DNA of 64,000 bases, taken from positions 10,812 through 74,811 of the forward strand of contig DJVI01000024.1 in assembly GCA_002441125.1 (NCBI GenBank). The letters run 5' to 3'. This document shows positions 35,813 through 44,887 of the stretch, piece after piece. Position 1 is the first letter of the stretch. Each line of letters starts with the position of its first letter. The position numbers were made by a program, and so were the translations under genes. Source of the stretch: Caldifarciminota bacterium UBA6260. GTDB taxonomy: Bacteria; Hydrothermota; 32-111. A model generated the notes under the pieces. The model was not told where the DNA came from. It did not search any database and saw nothing but the letters and a program-made list of their open reading frames with translations.

Positions 35813-37176
35813 AAAAATCGATATTCAGAATGTATGATGTAAGGGGAATTGCAGAAACAGATTTAAATAGTGGTGATGTATATAAAATTGGAAAAGCTTT
35901 TGCAACCTATATAAAAAGGAGAGGTGGTAAGAAGGTTGTTGCAGGAATGGATGTCAGATTGTCAAGTCCAAGGATAAAAGAAGCTTTTGTAAATGGTGTT
36001 TTAGATACAGGTATTGATGTTATAGATGTTGGATTGGTAACAACACCAATGCTTTATTTCTCCCAGCATTATTTTAAAAGTGATGGTGGAATAATGGTTA
36101 CAGGTTCTCACAATCCAATAGAGTACAATGGATTAAAGATGGTTGATCCAGATGTGACGATATATGGTGATGTTATTTTAAGTTTTTATGAGATGATAAT
36201 GAAAGGTGATCTTGAAAAAGGTGAAGGGAAACTTACAAAAGAGAATATAGATGACGCTTATATAAACATGTGTGTTGAGAAGATAAAAATAAAGAAAGAG
36301 TTGAAAGTCCTCGTTGATCCGGGGAATGGAACAGCAGGTCCAATTGCGAAAAAGATTTTTGAAAAACTTAATGTTAAAGCTGATTTTATCAATTTTGAAA
36401 GGGATGGTAATTTCCCAAACCATTTACCTGATCCAACAGTTATGGAGTTTATAAAAGAGTTGAGAGAAAAGACAGTAAAAGGTGGATACGATATCGGAAT
36501 CGGATACGATGGAGATTGTGATAGGGTAGGAATAATAGATGAAAATGGTGAAGTTGTTTTCGGTGATCAAATACTTGGAATTCTATCAAAAGATATGCTT
36601 TCGAGGAATATGGGAGAAAAGGTTATTTTTGATGTAAAATGTTCTCAGGGACTTGAGGAGTTGATTTTGAAGGAAGGTGGTGTTCCAATTATGCATAAAA
36701 CAGGGCACTCACTTTTAAAAAGAAAGATGAAAGAGGAAAAAGCACTACTTGCGGGAGAGATGTCTGGACACATGTTTTTCGCTGAAAATTATTTCGGATT
36801 CGATGATGGACTTTACGCTTCCTTACTCATTTTAAGGATTATGTCGGAAAGAAATAAAAAAGTTTCAGAGCTGAAAAAAGAGATGCCTTACTATATTTCA
36901 ACACCAGAGATAAGAGTTGACACAACAGATGAGGATAAATTTAAAATTGTTGATGAGATTGTTAAATACTACAAAGAGAAAAATTACAGAGTAGTTGATA
37001 TAGATGGTGCAAGAGTTTATTTTGAAAATGGATGGGCTCTCGTTAGAGCTTCAAACACACAACCTATACTTGTTGTAAGATTTGAAGCAAAAGATGAAGA
37101 GAGTATGGAAAAGATTAGAAAGAATATTAAGGAAACACTTTCGAAATATAAATCTGTTGATATAAAGAATGTATAA
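35809..37176 (+). CDS. Phosphomannomutase / phosphoglucomutase
   Basis: 455 residues, alpha-D-phosphohexomutase family. Phosphoserine loop MVTGSHNPIEYNGLKM, metal loop IGYDGDCDRVGI, sugar-binding loop AGEMSGHMFF, and phosphate-binding VRASNTQPILVVRFEA give the four active-site segments in order. It interconverts hexose 6- and 1-phosphates and so could feed nucleotide-sugar synthesis for the polysaccharide locus. ManB/AlgC-type dual specificity is most likely; GlmM is less so because the Ser loop is that of PMM/PGM. AGGAGGAACT precedes the start. Confidence 0.9.
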   Translation: MKKSIFRMYDVRGIAETDLNSGDVYKIGKAFATYIKRRGGKKVVAGMDVRLSSPRIKEAFVNGVLDTGIDVIDVGLVTTPMLYFSQHYFKSDGGIMVTGSHNPIEYNGLKMVDPDVTIYGDVILSFYEMIMKGDLEKGEGKLTKENIDDAYINMCVEKIKIKKELKVLVDPGNGTAGPIAKKIFEKLNVKADFINFERDGNFPNHLPDPTVMEFIKELREKTVKGGYDIGIGYDGDCDRVGIIDENGEVVFGDQILGILSKDMLSRNMGEKVIFDVKCSQGLEELILKEGGVPIMHKTGHSLLKRKMKEEKALLAGEMSGHMFFAENYFGFDDGLYASLLILRIMSERNKKVSELKKEMPYYISTPEIRVDTTDEDKFKIVDEIVKYYKEKNYRVVDIDGARVYFENGWALVRASNTQPILVVRFEAKDEESMEKIRKNIKETLSKYKSVDIKNV

Positions 37177-37618
37177 ACTTATTGGTGTTATCGGTGGTTC
37201 ATCAATAAATGAAGAGCTTTTCAATGAGGCTGAAAAAATAGGACAGATGCTTGCATCTTTCAATGTGCCCGTTATATGTGGTGGCGGGAAAGGTGTTATG
37301 GAGGCAGTTTCTAAAGGTGTAAAAAGCAAAGGTGGAACAACTATAGGAATACTTCCTTATGGAAAAGAAAGTGCAAACCCATACATAGATATAGCATTAG
37401 CAACAGGTATAGGATTTGCAAGGAATTACATTATTGTAAATTCATCCGATCTTATCATAGCGATTGATGGCAAATATGGAACTTTGACTGAAATAGGATA
37501 CTCTTTACAGTTTGAAAAGCCCATTATAAGTTATAAGTCAAACATAGCTAAAGAACTTGGAATCAGAGAGGCTGAGAGTATAGAAGATATAAAAAAATTT
37601 GTTGAAGAAAATTTATGA
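37169..37618 (+). CDS. LOG-like Rossmann-fold nucleotide-binding protein (TIGR00725 type)
   Basis: 149 residues. IGVIGGSSI near the start, VICGGGKGVMEAVSKGVKSKGGTTIG and IDGKYGTLTEIGYSLQFEKP match the SLOG superfamily; the last segment aligns with the 'GGxGTxxE' loop, where this protein has DGKYGTLTE. Small TIGR00725-type members have no settled function; LOG relatives cleave nucleoside 5'-monophosphates. Overlaps the mutase gene by eight bases and acyP by four. Confidence 0.8.
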   Translation: MYKLIGVIGGSSINEELFNEAEKIGQMLASFNVPVICGGGKGVMEAVSKGVKSKGGTTIGILPYGKESANPYIDIALATGIGFARNYIIVNSSDLIIAIDGKYGTLTEIGYSLQFEKPIISYKSNIAKELGIREAESIEDIKKFVEENL

Positions 37619-37884
37619 AAACTTACGAGATACTTGTAAAAGGTTATGTTCAAGGTGTAGGGTTTAGATATTTTGTTCAAAGACTCGCGAAAAAAATTGG
37701 AGTGAAAGGTTATGTGAAAAACCTATTTTCTGGAGATGTTTTGATAATAGCACAGGGAGAAAATTTCCAACTTGAAGATTTTATAAAGAGAGTAAAAATA
37801 GAACATCCTCACGCTGAGGTTAACGAGATGTTAATAAACCAGATCGAATCATCAGAGTTTGATGATTTTACAATAGAATATTAA
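37615..37884 (+). CDS. acyP: Acylphosphatase
   Basis: 89 residues. VKGYVQGVGFRYFVQRLAKK contains the phosphate-binding loop with catalytic Arg18, and GYVKNLFSGDV contains Asn36, the two essential residues. It hydrolyses acyl phosphates such as acetyl phosphate or 1,3-bisphosphoglycerate. Starts in the stop of the preceding gene (ATGA) and is followed by AGGAGG for apt. Confidence 0.93.
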   Translation: MKTYEILVKGYVQGVGFRYFVQRLAKKIGVKGYVKNLFSGDVLIIAQGENFQLEDFIKRVKIEHPHAEVNEMLINQIESSEFDDFTIEY

Positions 37885-37894
37885 AGGAGGTAAA

Positions 37895-38407
37895 ATGGAT
37901 CTTAAAAGTTTTATAAGGGATATTCCAGATTTTCCAGTTAAAGGAATAATATTCAAAGATGTCACACCTGTGATACTTGATCCTTACGCTTTTAAATACG
38001 CAGTTGATAAAATGAGTGAAGATTTCGATTTTTCAAAAATAGATAAAATAGCAGGAATAGAATCGAGAGGTTTCATATTTGGAATAGCAATAGCGAATAA
38101 ATTCAACAAAGGTTTTATACCGATCAGAAAAAAAGGAAAACTTCCTTATAAAACTTATATGGAAACTTACTCTCTTGAATATGGAACAGCAACTATAGAG
38201 ATGCATACCGATGCGGTTTCGAAAGGGGAGAATATACTACTTGTTGACGATCTTCTCGCTACTGGTGGAACAATGAAGGCAGCTGCTAAACTTATCGAAA
38301 AGGCAGGTGGAAAGGTTGTAGGAACATCATTTTTAATAGAACTTGATTTTCTTAATGGAAGAAAAAATCTTGAAAATTACAAAATATCAAGTATAATTCA
38401 CTTTTAA
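37895..38407 (+). CDS. apt: Adenine phosphoribosyltransferase
   Basis: 170 residues, normal length. DFPVKGIIFKDVTPVILD, AGIESRGFIFG, the Tyr-Glu loop LEYGTATIEMHTDAV and the PRPP motif NILLVDDLLATGGTMKAA are all present. It salvages adenine to AMP. AAAGGAGG upstream. A tRNA-Arg gene starts five bases after its stop. Confidence 0.95.
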   Translation: MDLKSFIRDIPDFPVKGIIFKDVTPVILDPYAFKYAVDKMSEDFDFSKIDKIAGIESRGFIFGIAIANKFNKGFIPIRKKGKLPYKTYMETYSLEYGTATIEMHTDAVSKGENILLVDDLLATGGTMKAAAKLIEKAGGKVVGTSFLIELDFLNGRKNLENYKISSIIHF

Positions 38408-38412
38408 AAAAT

Positions 38413-38485
38413 GCCCCTGTAGCTCAGTGGATAGAGCATCTGTTTCCTAAACAGAGGGCCACAAGTTCGATTCTTGTCAGGGGCA
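38413..38485 (+). tRNA. tRNA-Arg (anticodon CCU)
   Basis: Acceptor stem GCCCCTG/CAGGGGC with discriminator A; D arm AGCTCAGTGGATAGAGCA; anticodon stem TCTGT/ACAGA around loop TTCCTAA, giving anticodon CCU that reads AGG; T arm with GTTCGATTC. CCA is not encoded (next bases AGATAA... after the discriminator begin with G), so it is added after transcription. It lies between apt and the TPR gene without its own visible promoter or terminator. Confidence 0.95.
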
Positions 38486-38504
38486 GATAAAAAAGGAGAT
38501 CAAT

Positions 38505-39266
38505 ATGGCTATAGTTAAGAAGGTAAAAGTAAAAAGGTCTGAATTGAAAAAGGATAAATTCGTAGAAAGTATGCAAGAGCTGATAAAATGGTCAAAAGAT
38601 AATTGGAGATACCTTTTTATAGGAGTATCGGCAATAATTCTTGTTATAATTGTTGCTGTTTCGATAAAATCAAGTTTTGTTTCAAAAGAAAAGAACTCAT
38701 CACTTGAATTGACTGGTGCAATAGATATTTTTGTTTCAGGAGATTTTAAACAGTCTCTTGAGCTTTTCAACAATATAAAACAAACTTATTATGGCACAAA
38801 TTCTTCAAAAAAGGCAACTTACTATATTGGGATGTGTAATCTAAATCTTGGAGCGATGGATCAACAGAACTCACAAAAATATTATGAAGATGCTATTAAG
38901 AGTTTTAAACAATTTATTAAATACAAATATGGACTTGAAGAACTAAGATGCGCATCCTATATAGGTATTGCAAAAGCTTTTGAAGGTTTAAGTCAGGTTG
39001 ATTCAGCCCTTGTATATTATCAGAAAGCGATAAAGGAAGTTCCAGAGAACTCCTATACACCTGAAGCGTTACTTGGAATGGGAAGAGTCTATGAAATGAA
39101 ATATGATGTTGAATCAGCTTTAAACTGTTATGAAGAGATAATATACAAATACCCAAATTCAAGTTTCGTTCAACAAGCTTATGTTTACAAAAATTTACTT
39201 GAAGGCGCTATAGATCCTTTGACTCAACAATACAACGAGAAAAAGAAGGAAGGAACGGTAAAGTAA
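38505..39266 (+). CDS. Membrane-anchored TPR protein (YfgM/BamD-like)
   Basis: 253 residues. A charged N-terminus of about 40 residues precedes one membrane helix (YLFIGVSAIILVIIVAVSI, about 44-63). Then come three or more tetratricopeptide repeats, clear in AYIGIAKAFEGLSQVDSALVYYQKAI-type units (about 95-225). The topology (N-in, single helix, periplasmic TPR) is that of YfgM-like proteins. It probably scaffolds envelope proteins; partner unknown. AAAAGGAG lies before ATG 38505. It ends the long plus-strand run. Confidence 0.75.
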   Translation: MAIVKKVKVKRSELKKDKFVESMQELIKWSKDNWRYLFIGVSAIILVIIVAVSIKSSFVSKEKNSSLELTGAIDIFVSGDFKQSLELFNNIKQTYYGTNSSKKATYYIGMCNLNLGAMDQQNSQKYYEDAIKSFKQFIKYKYGLEELRCASYIGIAKAFEGLSQVDSALVYYQKAIKEVPENSYTPEALLGMGRVYEMKYDVESALNCYEEIIYKYPNSSFVQQAYVYKNLLEGAIDPLTQQYNEKKKEGTVK

Positions 39267-39353
39267 TTTTTGGCGAAAAACCCTTCTAATTTATATATAT
39301 CCAAAACTCTCGATAATATATATTATGTAAAGTAGAAGGTGTAAAAAGGACAA

Positions 39354-40371
39354 CTAACTGGGTTTTAATTTTAACTTAACTACAAAATAATAAATCCCTG
39401 CAATTAATAAACAATCACCTGCAGAAATAATAATATTTATCAAAAAAATATTTTTATATGTGTCAGGAGGTATCTTAAAAATCACAAAAATTCCGCCAAA
39501 AATTAAAGATATAATCTGTTCGTGAAAACCCAGAATATATATTGTACTCTTAGAAACAATTTCAAATACTCTATTACTTATACCAGTTTTTTCAAAGATT
39601 AAAGATAGATTTATAACGATCAAAGACCCAACAATTCCATTTAAAATATATATCAAATAGTTGTTTCCAAATAAATTCCCAACAAGATCTACAAATCCGT
39701 TAATTTTTAAAAAAAATAAGTTAATTAAAACCATTATAATTGTTAAGTATATTATTTTATATATATTTAGATTTCTTATAATAACCTGATAGTTTATTCT
39801 TCTAAGAATAATACCTATTAAAAAGAATATTTGACCAACAAGAACTTTCTCTATCCCATATATTAATTTCATTTTTAATATATTTGAAATAAAATAACCA
39901 GAAAATGATAATATTATTGAAATTATAACTATAATTTTTATATTTTTTATTTTAAGTAGAAAGAAATAAATGATTTCTATCAAAAAAAGAACATATAAAA
40001 ACCATAATGAAATATCGTGAACTAAATAATCATTATGACTTAAGCCTAAAATTGTGCCGATTAAAGGTTTTGTATAACCTATTTCAGAAATGAGCCCAAT
40101 TCCATACCTCCCACCTACCGTTATCCAGAAAATGTAAGTTATAATACTGAAAATATAATAAGGTATAATAAATCTCTTAAACTGTTTTATGAAAAAATTT
40201 TTAAAATTATCATTTGTTTTAAATAAAAAACCTGATATCAAAAAAAACAAAGGAATATGGAATGAGTAAATAAAAATTTTTAAATTCTCATTTATTGAAG
40301 TATGGCCAAGGACTACTAAAAATATACCTATTGATTTTGCTATATTCTAACCAATACTCTCTTTTATACAT
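39354..40371 (-). pseudogene. Acyltransferase-3 family membrane protein, broken by a frameshift
   Basis: On the minus strand, the part from 40250 to 39354 encodes about 298 residues with nine or so helices, starting in the middle of the family motif. Reading the same frame upstream gives KSIGIFLVVLGHT and FHIPLFFLISGF, the acyltransferase-3 signature with its catalytic His, but a TAG stop precedes it. The other frame from ATG 40371 gives MYKREYWLEYSK, a normal N-terminus for the family. One extra A in the AAAA run near 40335-40338 separates the two. The intact protein would be about 338 residues and would O-acylate a surface glycan. A true mutation or a sequencing error are both possible. Confidence 0.8.
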
Positions 40372-40380
40372 AATTTTCAA

Positions 40381-40408
40381 ATTATATATTTTAATTCTTA
40401 TAAATCAA
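40381..40408 (-). promoter_or_regulatory. Leaderless-type promoter of the acyltransferase gene
   Basis: On the minus strand, TTGATT (40408-40403) and TATAAT (40386-40381) are 16 bp apart. The -10 ends nine bases before ATG 40371, so the mRNA would begin about two bases before the start codon. No SD is present. Confidence 0.5.
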
Positions 40409-40433
40409 TAAAAACTTTAATACTTTTCTTTAC

Positions 40434-40461
40434 TTGACTCAAAATATAATTTCATTATTAT
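40434..40461 (+). promoter_or_regulatory. Leaderless-type promoter of the AttH/CrtC-like gene
   Basis: TTGACT at 40434-40439 and TATTAT at 40456-40461, spacer 16. ATG 40468 lies six bases beyond the -10, so transcription would start at about the A of the ATG. No SD is present. Divergent to the acyltransferase promoter, 25 bp apart at the -35 boxes. Confidence 0.5.
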
Positions 40462-40467
40462 AAATTT

Positions 40468-41533
40468 ATGAAAACTAAAACATTTATTTTGAGTTCAATA
40501 ATTATCACTATTTTTTTCTTTTCAATAAACTGTTACCATATCCCTCAAAAAAATATACTCGATTTAACAAAAGATGTCCAGTTGCATAAAGGTAAAATAG
40601 ATTGGTATTATACTTATATATTGACTCAAAATGAGAATAATGATTTCAACTTTTTTATTATAATTTTCCAGTACTATGATGCGAAAACAATTTTTTCAAA
40701 TATATATTAAGGATATTTTAAAAGATACTTTTTATTATTATGAAACTAATGTCCCTATATATTTTGGAATGAAAAATTTAAGCAGAACTGAAAACCTTAA
40801 AGATCTTGGTTTTTACATAGATTTTTCTCTTGAAGATTTAAAATGCTCAATAAATTTTGACCATGATTTTAAATTACTTATAAATGGCAAGGATGGGTAT
40901 GTTATCATGGGAGATATTAAGGATACTGCAGGATATTACTCTTTAGTTTCTAACAAACTAACAGGTTTTATAAAAAATGAAAAAATTGATATAGATTTTT
41001 CAAAGAAATCCAAAATTTATGCATGGTTTGATCACCAATGGGGCAATATAAAGCTCGATAGCAAAAACAGATGGGTTTGGAGCGGTGTTTTTTTAAATGA
41101 TGATGAATTCCTTCTTTCTGGAAATTTTAAGAATAAACAGTTCAATTTTTTGAATTACCATGATACTAAAAACAAAAGGTCTTTAATATTTGAAGAAACT
41201 TCACTCGATCCTATAACATATAGAAAATCAACTTTAGCAAAAAAGATTTATGAATATGGATTTTTGATAAGAAGTAAGAATGATTCTATATACCTCTTTT
41301 ATGAACCTATCTATGAAGAATGTTATATTCCCGGTGTTATATTCACAGGGCCATGCAAAGTTAAAGGGTTTATTGGTGATAGTTATTATGAAGGAATTGG
41401 GACTTTTGAATACTCAGAGCCTGTTGATTCTAACTTTTTTTACCCTATAGATTTTTACAAAGACATTTTCAAAAATTCCAAAAAAGAAATAGAAAAAATT
41501 ATTGAGAAAAGAAAAGAAAAAAGCAAGAAATGA
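40468..41533 (+). pseudogene. AttH/CrtC-like (lipocalin-type hydratase family) lipoprotein gene, broken by a frameshift
   Basis: The first frame from ATG 40468 reads MKTKTFILSSIIITIFFFSINC (signal with possible lipobox Cys) and then KGKIDWYYTYIL, the family's 'EWWY' strand, but stops at 40710. The next frame continues from about 40690 to 41533. Removing one T from the TTTTTT run near 40690-40695 joins them as IIIFQYYDAKTIFQIYIKDI. The rest holds KIYAWFDHQWGN, matching the conserved 'W.DHxWG' of AttH/CrtC (carotenoid 1,2-hydratase/DUF2804-like) proteins. The joined protein is about 354 residues. No carotenoid genes are near, so pigment hydration is not implied. Confidence 0.72.
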
Positions 41534-41914
41534 AATCATTTAAGTAATCGTTAAAACAACCATTCCTTAAACTTTCTATTTCTCCAAAATTAAATTTCGA
41601 GTTCTCAGTAAGGTTTTGATTCATATTTTATTAACGCTATAAAACTTATTATCTGTAAATGTAAATATGTGAATTCATTATCTGAGCGAGACAATCTACT
41701 ATTATTGCTTTTATACTTCCAAAAATGTCACACTGTCAAGCACCGTCCCCAACTATTACTATTGATTTTGGGGAAAGATGGGGTATACTAAAGTGTGTGG
41801 TAGTGTTAAAAATAAAAAAGTGGAAAAGTTGTTTTATGAAATTTTAAACGATGTGGAAAAGTATGGTAAGTGTCCTTAATTTAATAAATAAAAATGTAAA
41901 CAAGGTGTGGATAA
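41534..41914. other. Intergenic region holding a promoter-carrying repeat
   Basis: 380 bases without a convincing gene. The left half (41534-41718) is plain AT-rich sequence. From 41719 comes the 33-bp repeat and its attached promoter. A 33-residue ORF (41778-41879) overlaps the promoter and resembles nothing known to me. No transposase remnant is recognisable. Confidence 0.7.
41719..41789 (+). repeat. Left copy of a promoter-carrying 33-bp repeat
   Basis: Bases 41719-41751 match the reverse complement of 63445-63477 at 32 of 33 positions and include CTGTCAAGCACCGTCCCC. Beyond the perfect part both copies keep a looser, equally spaced pattern: TTGA, then GGGAAA, then GGG-TATA-T-AAA. In this copy that gives TTGATT (41762-41767), 16 bp, TATACT (41784-41789), a promoter facing the metallo-hydrolase gene at 41915. 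It looks like the end of a REP- or IS200-like mobile element without its transposase. Confidence 0.75.
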
Positions 41915-42673
41915 ATGGTTAATTTCTTTTCTTTGTCAAGTTGTTCTGATGGGAATTCGTTCGTTTTGTATACAAAACCTGAAGAACTTATACTTATAGA
42001 TGCTGGTATTTCATTCAAAAGGACTAAAAAACTTTTAGAATCCAAATCTCTTTCAATAGAAAATGTAAAATCAATAGTGATAACTCATTTCCATAAGGAC
42101 CATTACTTTGGTCTTGGTACTATACTTAAAAGGATACCAACTATAAACCTATATTTCAACGATAATTACACTTCACATTTCACGGACTACCCTTTTAAAA
42201 GACATTTTACTTTCGAAAACACATTTCAAGTTCTTGATTTCAACTTCTTCCCTTTTCAAATTGACCACGATATGTTAAATTCTGGATTCATAATCACCTA
42301 TAATGACTCAAAGATAGGTTTTCTGTCAGATATGGGGAAATTTGATGCTAAATTATCCTCCTTTCTAAAAGATGTAAAACTCCTTGCAATAGAGTCAAAC
42401 CACTCTAAAGAAGGTTTACATAATTCAAAATATTCTGATGATTTGAAAGAAAGGATACTTTCAGAAAAAGGGCACCTTTCAAACGATGATACTGCAAAAG
42501 TTATAGAAAAAGTTTATAATTCTAACATCAAATATATACTTTTACATCATTTAAGTAAAAGAACGAACTCATTACAATTTGTTCAGAAAGAAGTTGTTTC
42601 CCGTTTCAGTTTTCCTGAAACGAAATTTGTAATCTCTCCTTACGACTCACCTTCAGAGACAATAACTTTATAA
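41915..42673 (+). CDS. Metallo-beta-lactamase-fold hydrolase (YycJ/WalJ-like)
   Basis: 252 residues. SSCSDGNSFVL at the N-terminus, the metal motif THFHKDHYFGLGT (HxHxDH), FLSDMGKFD, ESNHSKEGL and HHLSKRTNS match the YycJ branch of MBL-fold proteins, likely 5'-to-3' DNA exonucleases or phosphodiesterases; GHLSNDDTAKVI is a family signature. Codon use resembles the core genes rather than the polysaccharide genes. Its promoter may be the one in the upstream repeat, with a leader of about 120 bases. It converges with the oligopeptidase gene, one base between stops. Confidence 0.85.
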   Translation: MVNFFSLSSCSDGNSFVLYTKPEELILIDAGISFKRTKKLLESKSLSIENVKSIVITHFHKDHYFGLGTILKRIPTINLYFNDNYTSHFTDYPFKRHFTFENTFQVLDFNFFPFQIDHDMLNSGFIITYNDSKIGFLSDMGKFDAKLSSFLKDVKLLAIESNHSKEGLHNSKYSDDLKERILSEKGHLSNDDTAKVIEKVYNSNIKYILLHHLSKRTNSLQFVQKEVVSRFSFPETKFVISPYDSPSETITL

Positions 42674-42674
42674 T

Positions 42675-44786
42675 TTACCTTTGTATATTCCAGATATAAT
42701 AAAGTAAAAATGCATTATCAAATGCTATCTCTTCATACCAGTTATATTTACCTGAACTTCCACCATGTCCTCCACTCATTCTCATTTTTAATAACAAAAC
42801 ATTGTTATCAAGTTTATTATCTCTCATTTTTGCGACCCATTTCAAAGGTTCCCAATACATAACTCTTGTGTCAAAAATTGAAGATTTTACAAGAATATTT
42901 GGGTATTTGGTTGGTTTAATATTATCATAAGGGCTGTATTTAATCATATAATCAAACTGCTCTTTTATTTGTGGGTTTCCCCATTCCTCAAACTCCCCTG
43001 TTGTAAGTGGCAAAGTTGTATCAAGCATCGTGTTTATAAGGTCAACGAATGGGACACTCAAAATAGCACCTTTAAAAAGTTCCGGCTTTAGATTCAAAAC
43101 TGACCCTATCAAAAGTCCTCCTGCACTTCCACCTTCAATTACAAGTTTTTCTGGGGAAGTATAACCCTTCTCTATCAAATATTCGGCACATGATATAAAA
43201 TCTGTAAATGTGTTCATCTTTTTGAACATCTTTCCATCAATGTACCACTTTCTTCCTTTATCACCACCACCTCTTATATGTGCTATCCCAAAAATGACTC
43301 CCCTATCGAGCAAAGATAGCCTTGAAGTTGAAAAATAAGGATCTGAAGGCATTCCATAAGCACCATATCCATTAAGTAGTAGTGGCAAATTTTTTGGGTC
43401 ATATTTTTTGTTGTATATCAATGATATTGGTATCAACTCCCCATCTTCAGCTTTTGCGTAAATATATTCGGTTACATAGTTATCTTTTTTGTATCCTTTT
43501 ATCTCTTCGACCTTTTTTACAACTCCCTTCAAACTTTTCACATCTATATCAATAACTGTTGAAGGTGTTTTCAAAGACATATATGAAACTCTCAAAGAAT
43601 CCCTTTTAAAAGAAGAGTTTGAAAATGGGTAAAAGGTGCAATTATCTTCACCGAAATCAAAATATTTTGAATCACCTGTTGCAAGGTAATAGAATTTTAA
43701 TTTTTTTCTTCCGTTGACTCTTTCGTAAACTGAAAGAAAACTTTCAAAAGCATCGAATCCCTCTATCATCAGTGAATCAGACCCTTTTATAACTGTTGTT
43801 GAATTCTCAATTGTTGAATCTATTCTGAACCTTTTCAGATCAAAATTTATACAATCCTTGTTTGTGAGATAGTAAAAATAAAGCCCAGAATGATCGAATG
43901 AGTATTCTACATCTTTTTCCCTTTTGACAAGAAGGTTCAATTTCAAATCCCTGTCATCAGATTTTATGTAATAATACTCTGATGATGTTGAACTTGAAAC
44001 TGAAAGAAAAATGTAATCTCTATCCCTTGTTTTATTAACATAAACAGAAAACCTCTCATCATCTTCTTGAAAAAGAAGAGTATCTTTCCCTGTTTTCATA
44101 TCATAATAACGCAAAGCATAGGATCTTGATATATCGTTTTGGACTGTGTAGAAAAATCCATCATTGTATTTGTTGAATGCAAAAGAAGTTATGTTATCTA
44201 TAACAGGAATCTCAATGTTCTTTTTTGTTTTAAGATCAAGAATTCTTAAAGTGTAGTTCTCATTCCCAAGAGTATCGAAAGAATAAGACAGCATCCTATG
44301 GTCCGATGAGATTTCTCCAAAATTTAGATCGAAGAATTGGTAATTTTTGGCAAGTTCGTTAACATCAATGATAATCTCTTCCTGAGAGTTTTCCTTGTCC
44401 TTTCTTCTACAAAATATTGTATAATCTTTACCTCTCAGATCTTTGTAGTAATAAAGAAAAGAATCCCTTCTTTCTGGAACTGATATTTCATCCTTATCAA
44501 CTTTTTTCAAAATTTCATTGTATAGTTTTTTCTGGAGTTCTTTTGTTTTAAGCATCATTTTATCAGTATATTTATTCTCTTCCTCTATATATTTCATAAC
44601 CCTTGGGTCATCTATATTTCTGAAATAATAATAATCATCAACGAGTGTTGTATCGTGAATAGTTAAATAATGTGGTTCTTTTATAGCATCTGGTGGAGTC
44701 AATGTTTTGAGTTGTTTTGCTGAGACATTCAATGTTATAAAAACAATAAGAATTAAATAAAAATTCTTGTTAAAATATTTAACCAT
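42675..44786 (-). CDS. Prolyl oligopeptidase family peptidase, oligopeptidase B-like, exported
   Basis: 703 residues. A signal peptide (KNFYLILIVFITLNVSA) is followed by the seven-bladed propeller with PHYLTIHDTTLVDDYYYFRN at its start. The alpha/beta hydrolase domain comes next: LNGYGAYGMPSDPYFS, GGGDKGRKWYIDGK, nucleophile EGGSAGGLLIGS (Ser), the Asp in SSIFDTRVMYWEP, and His in RMSGGHGGSSG. The 'SxFDxRVxYWEPxKW' segment is that of PtrB. It cuts short peptides after basic residues if truly PtrB-like; here probably in the periplasm or surface. GGAG lies before the ATG. Confidence 0.9.
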   Translation of the reverse strand: MVKYFNKNFYLILIVFITLNVSAKQLKTLTPPDAIKEPHYLTIHDTTLVDDYYYFRNIDDPRVMKYIEEENKYTDKMMLKTKELQKKLYNEILKKVDKDEISVPERRDSFLYYYKDLRGKDYTIFCRRKDKENSQEEIIIDVNELAKNYQFFDLNFGEISSDHRMLSYSFDTLGNENYTLRILDLKTKKNIEIPVIDNITSFAFNKYNDGFFYTVQNDISRSYALRYYDMKTGKDTLLFQEDDERFSVYVNKTRDRDYIFLSVSSSTSSEYYYIKSDDRDLKLNLLVKREKDVEYSFDHSGLYFYYLTNKDCINFDLKRFRIDSTIENSTTVIKGSDSLMIEGFDAFESFLSVYERVNGRKKLKFYYLATGDSKYFDFGEDNCTFYPFSNSSFKRDSLRVSYMSLKTPSTVIDIDVKSLKGVVKKVEEIKGYKKDNYVTEYIYAKAEDGELIPISLIYNKKYDPKNLPLLLNGYGAYGMPSDPYFSTSRLSLLDRGVIFGIAHIRGGGDKGRKWYIDGKMFKKMNTFTDFISCAEYLIEKGYTSPEKLVIEGGSAGGLLIGSVLNLKPELFKGAILSVPFVDLINTMLDTTLPLTTGEFEEWGNPQIKEQFDYMIKYSPYDNIKPTKYPNILVKSSIFDTRVMYWEPLKWVAKMRDNKLDNNVLLLKMRMSGGHGGSSGKYNWYEEIAFDNAFLLYYIWNIQR

Positions 44787-44811
44787 AAAAATCTCCTTTT
44801 CTTAAATAAAA

Positions 44812-44854
44812 ATATTAATCCTAATAGATCTAAATTCAATAGAAAATTTTCTAT
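44812..44854 (-). promoter_or_regulatory. Promoter and adjoining palindrome before the oligopeptidase gene
   Basis: On the minus strand TTGAAT (44839-44834) and TAATAT (44817-44812) have a 16-bp spacer and point to the gene at 44786. A perfect 16-base palindrome, ATAGAAAATTTTCTAT (44839-44854), touches the -35 and could be an operator; being AT-rich, it could also be chance. Confidence 0.4.
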
Positions 44855-44887
44855 AGATTTTTTGTTATAAGTTAAAGTTGAAAAAAG

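Noticed and set aside
38413..38485. tRNA-Arg as attachment site of an integrated island covering the polysaccharide genes
   Set aside because: No second copy of the tRNA 3' end and no integrase were seen in the window.
39282..39339. Possible bidirectional terminator between the TPR gene and the acyltransferase
   Set aside because: CCTTCTA and TAGAAGG pair, but the AT-rich inner part and the long loop make a weak, imperfect hairpin.
41778..41879. 33-codon ORF (MGYTKVCGSVKNKK...) in the gap before the MBL gene, possible transposase remnant
   Set aside because: Overlaps the promoter of the repeat, lacks a good ribosome site and shows no recognisable motif; not enough to call a gene.
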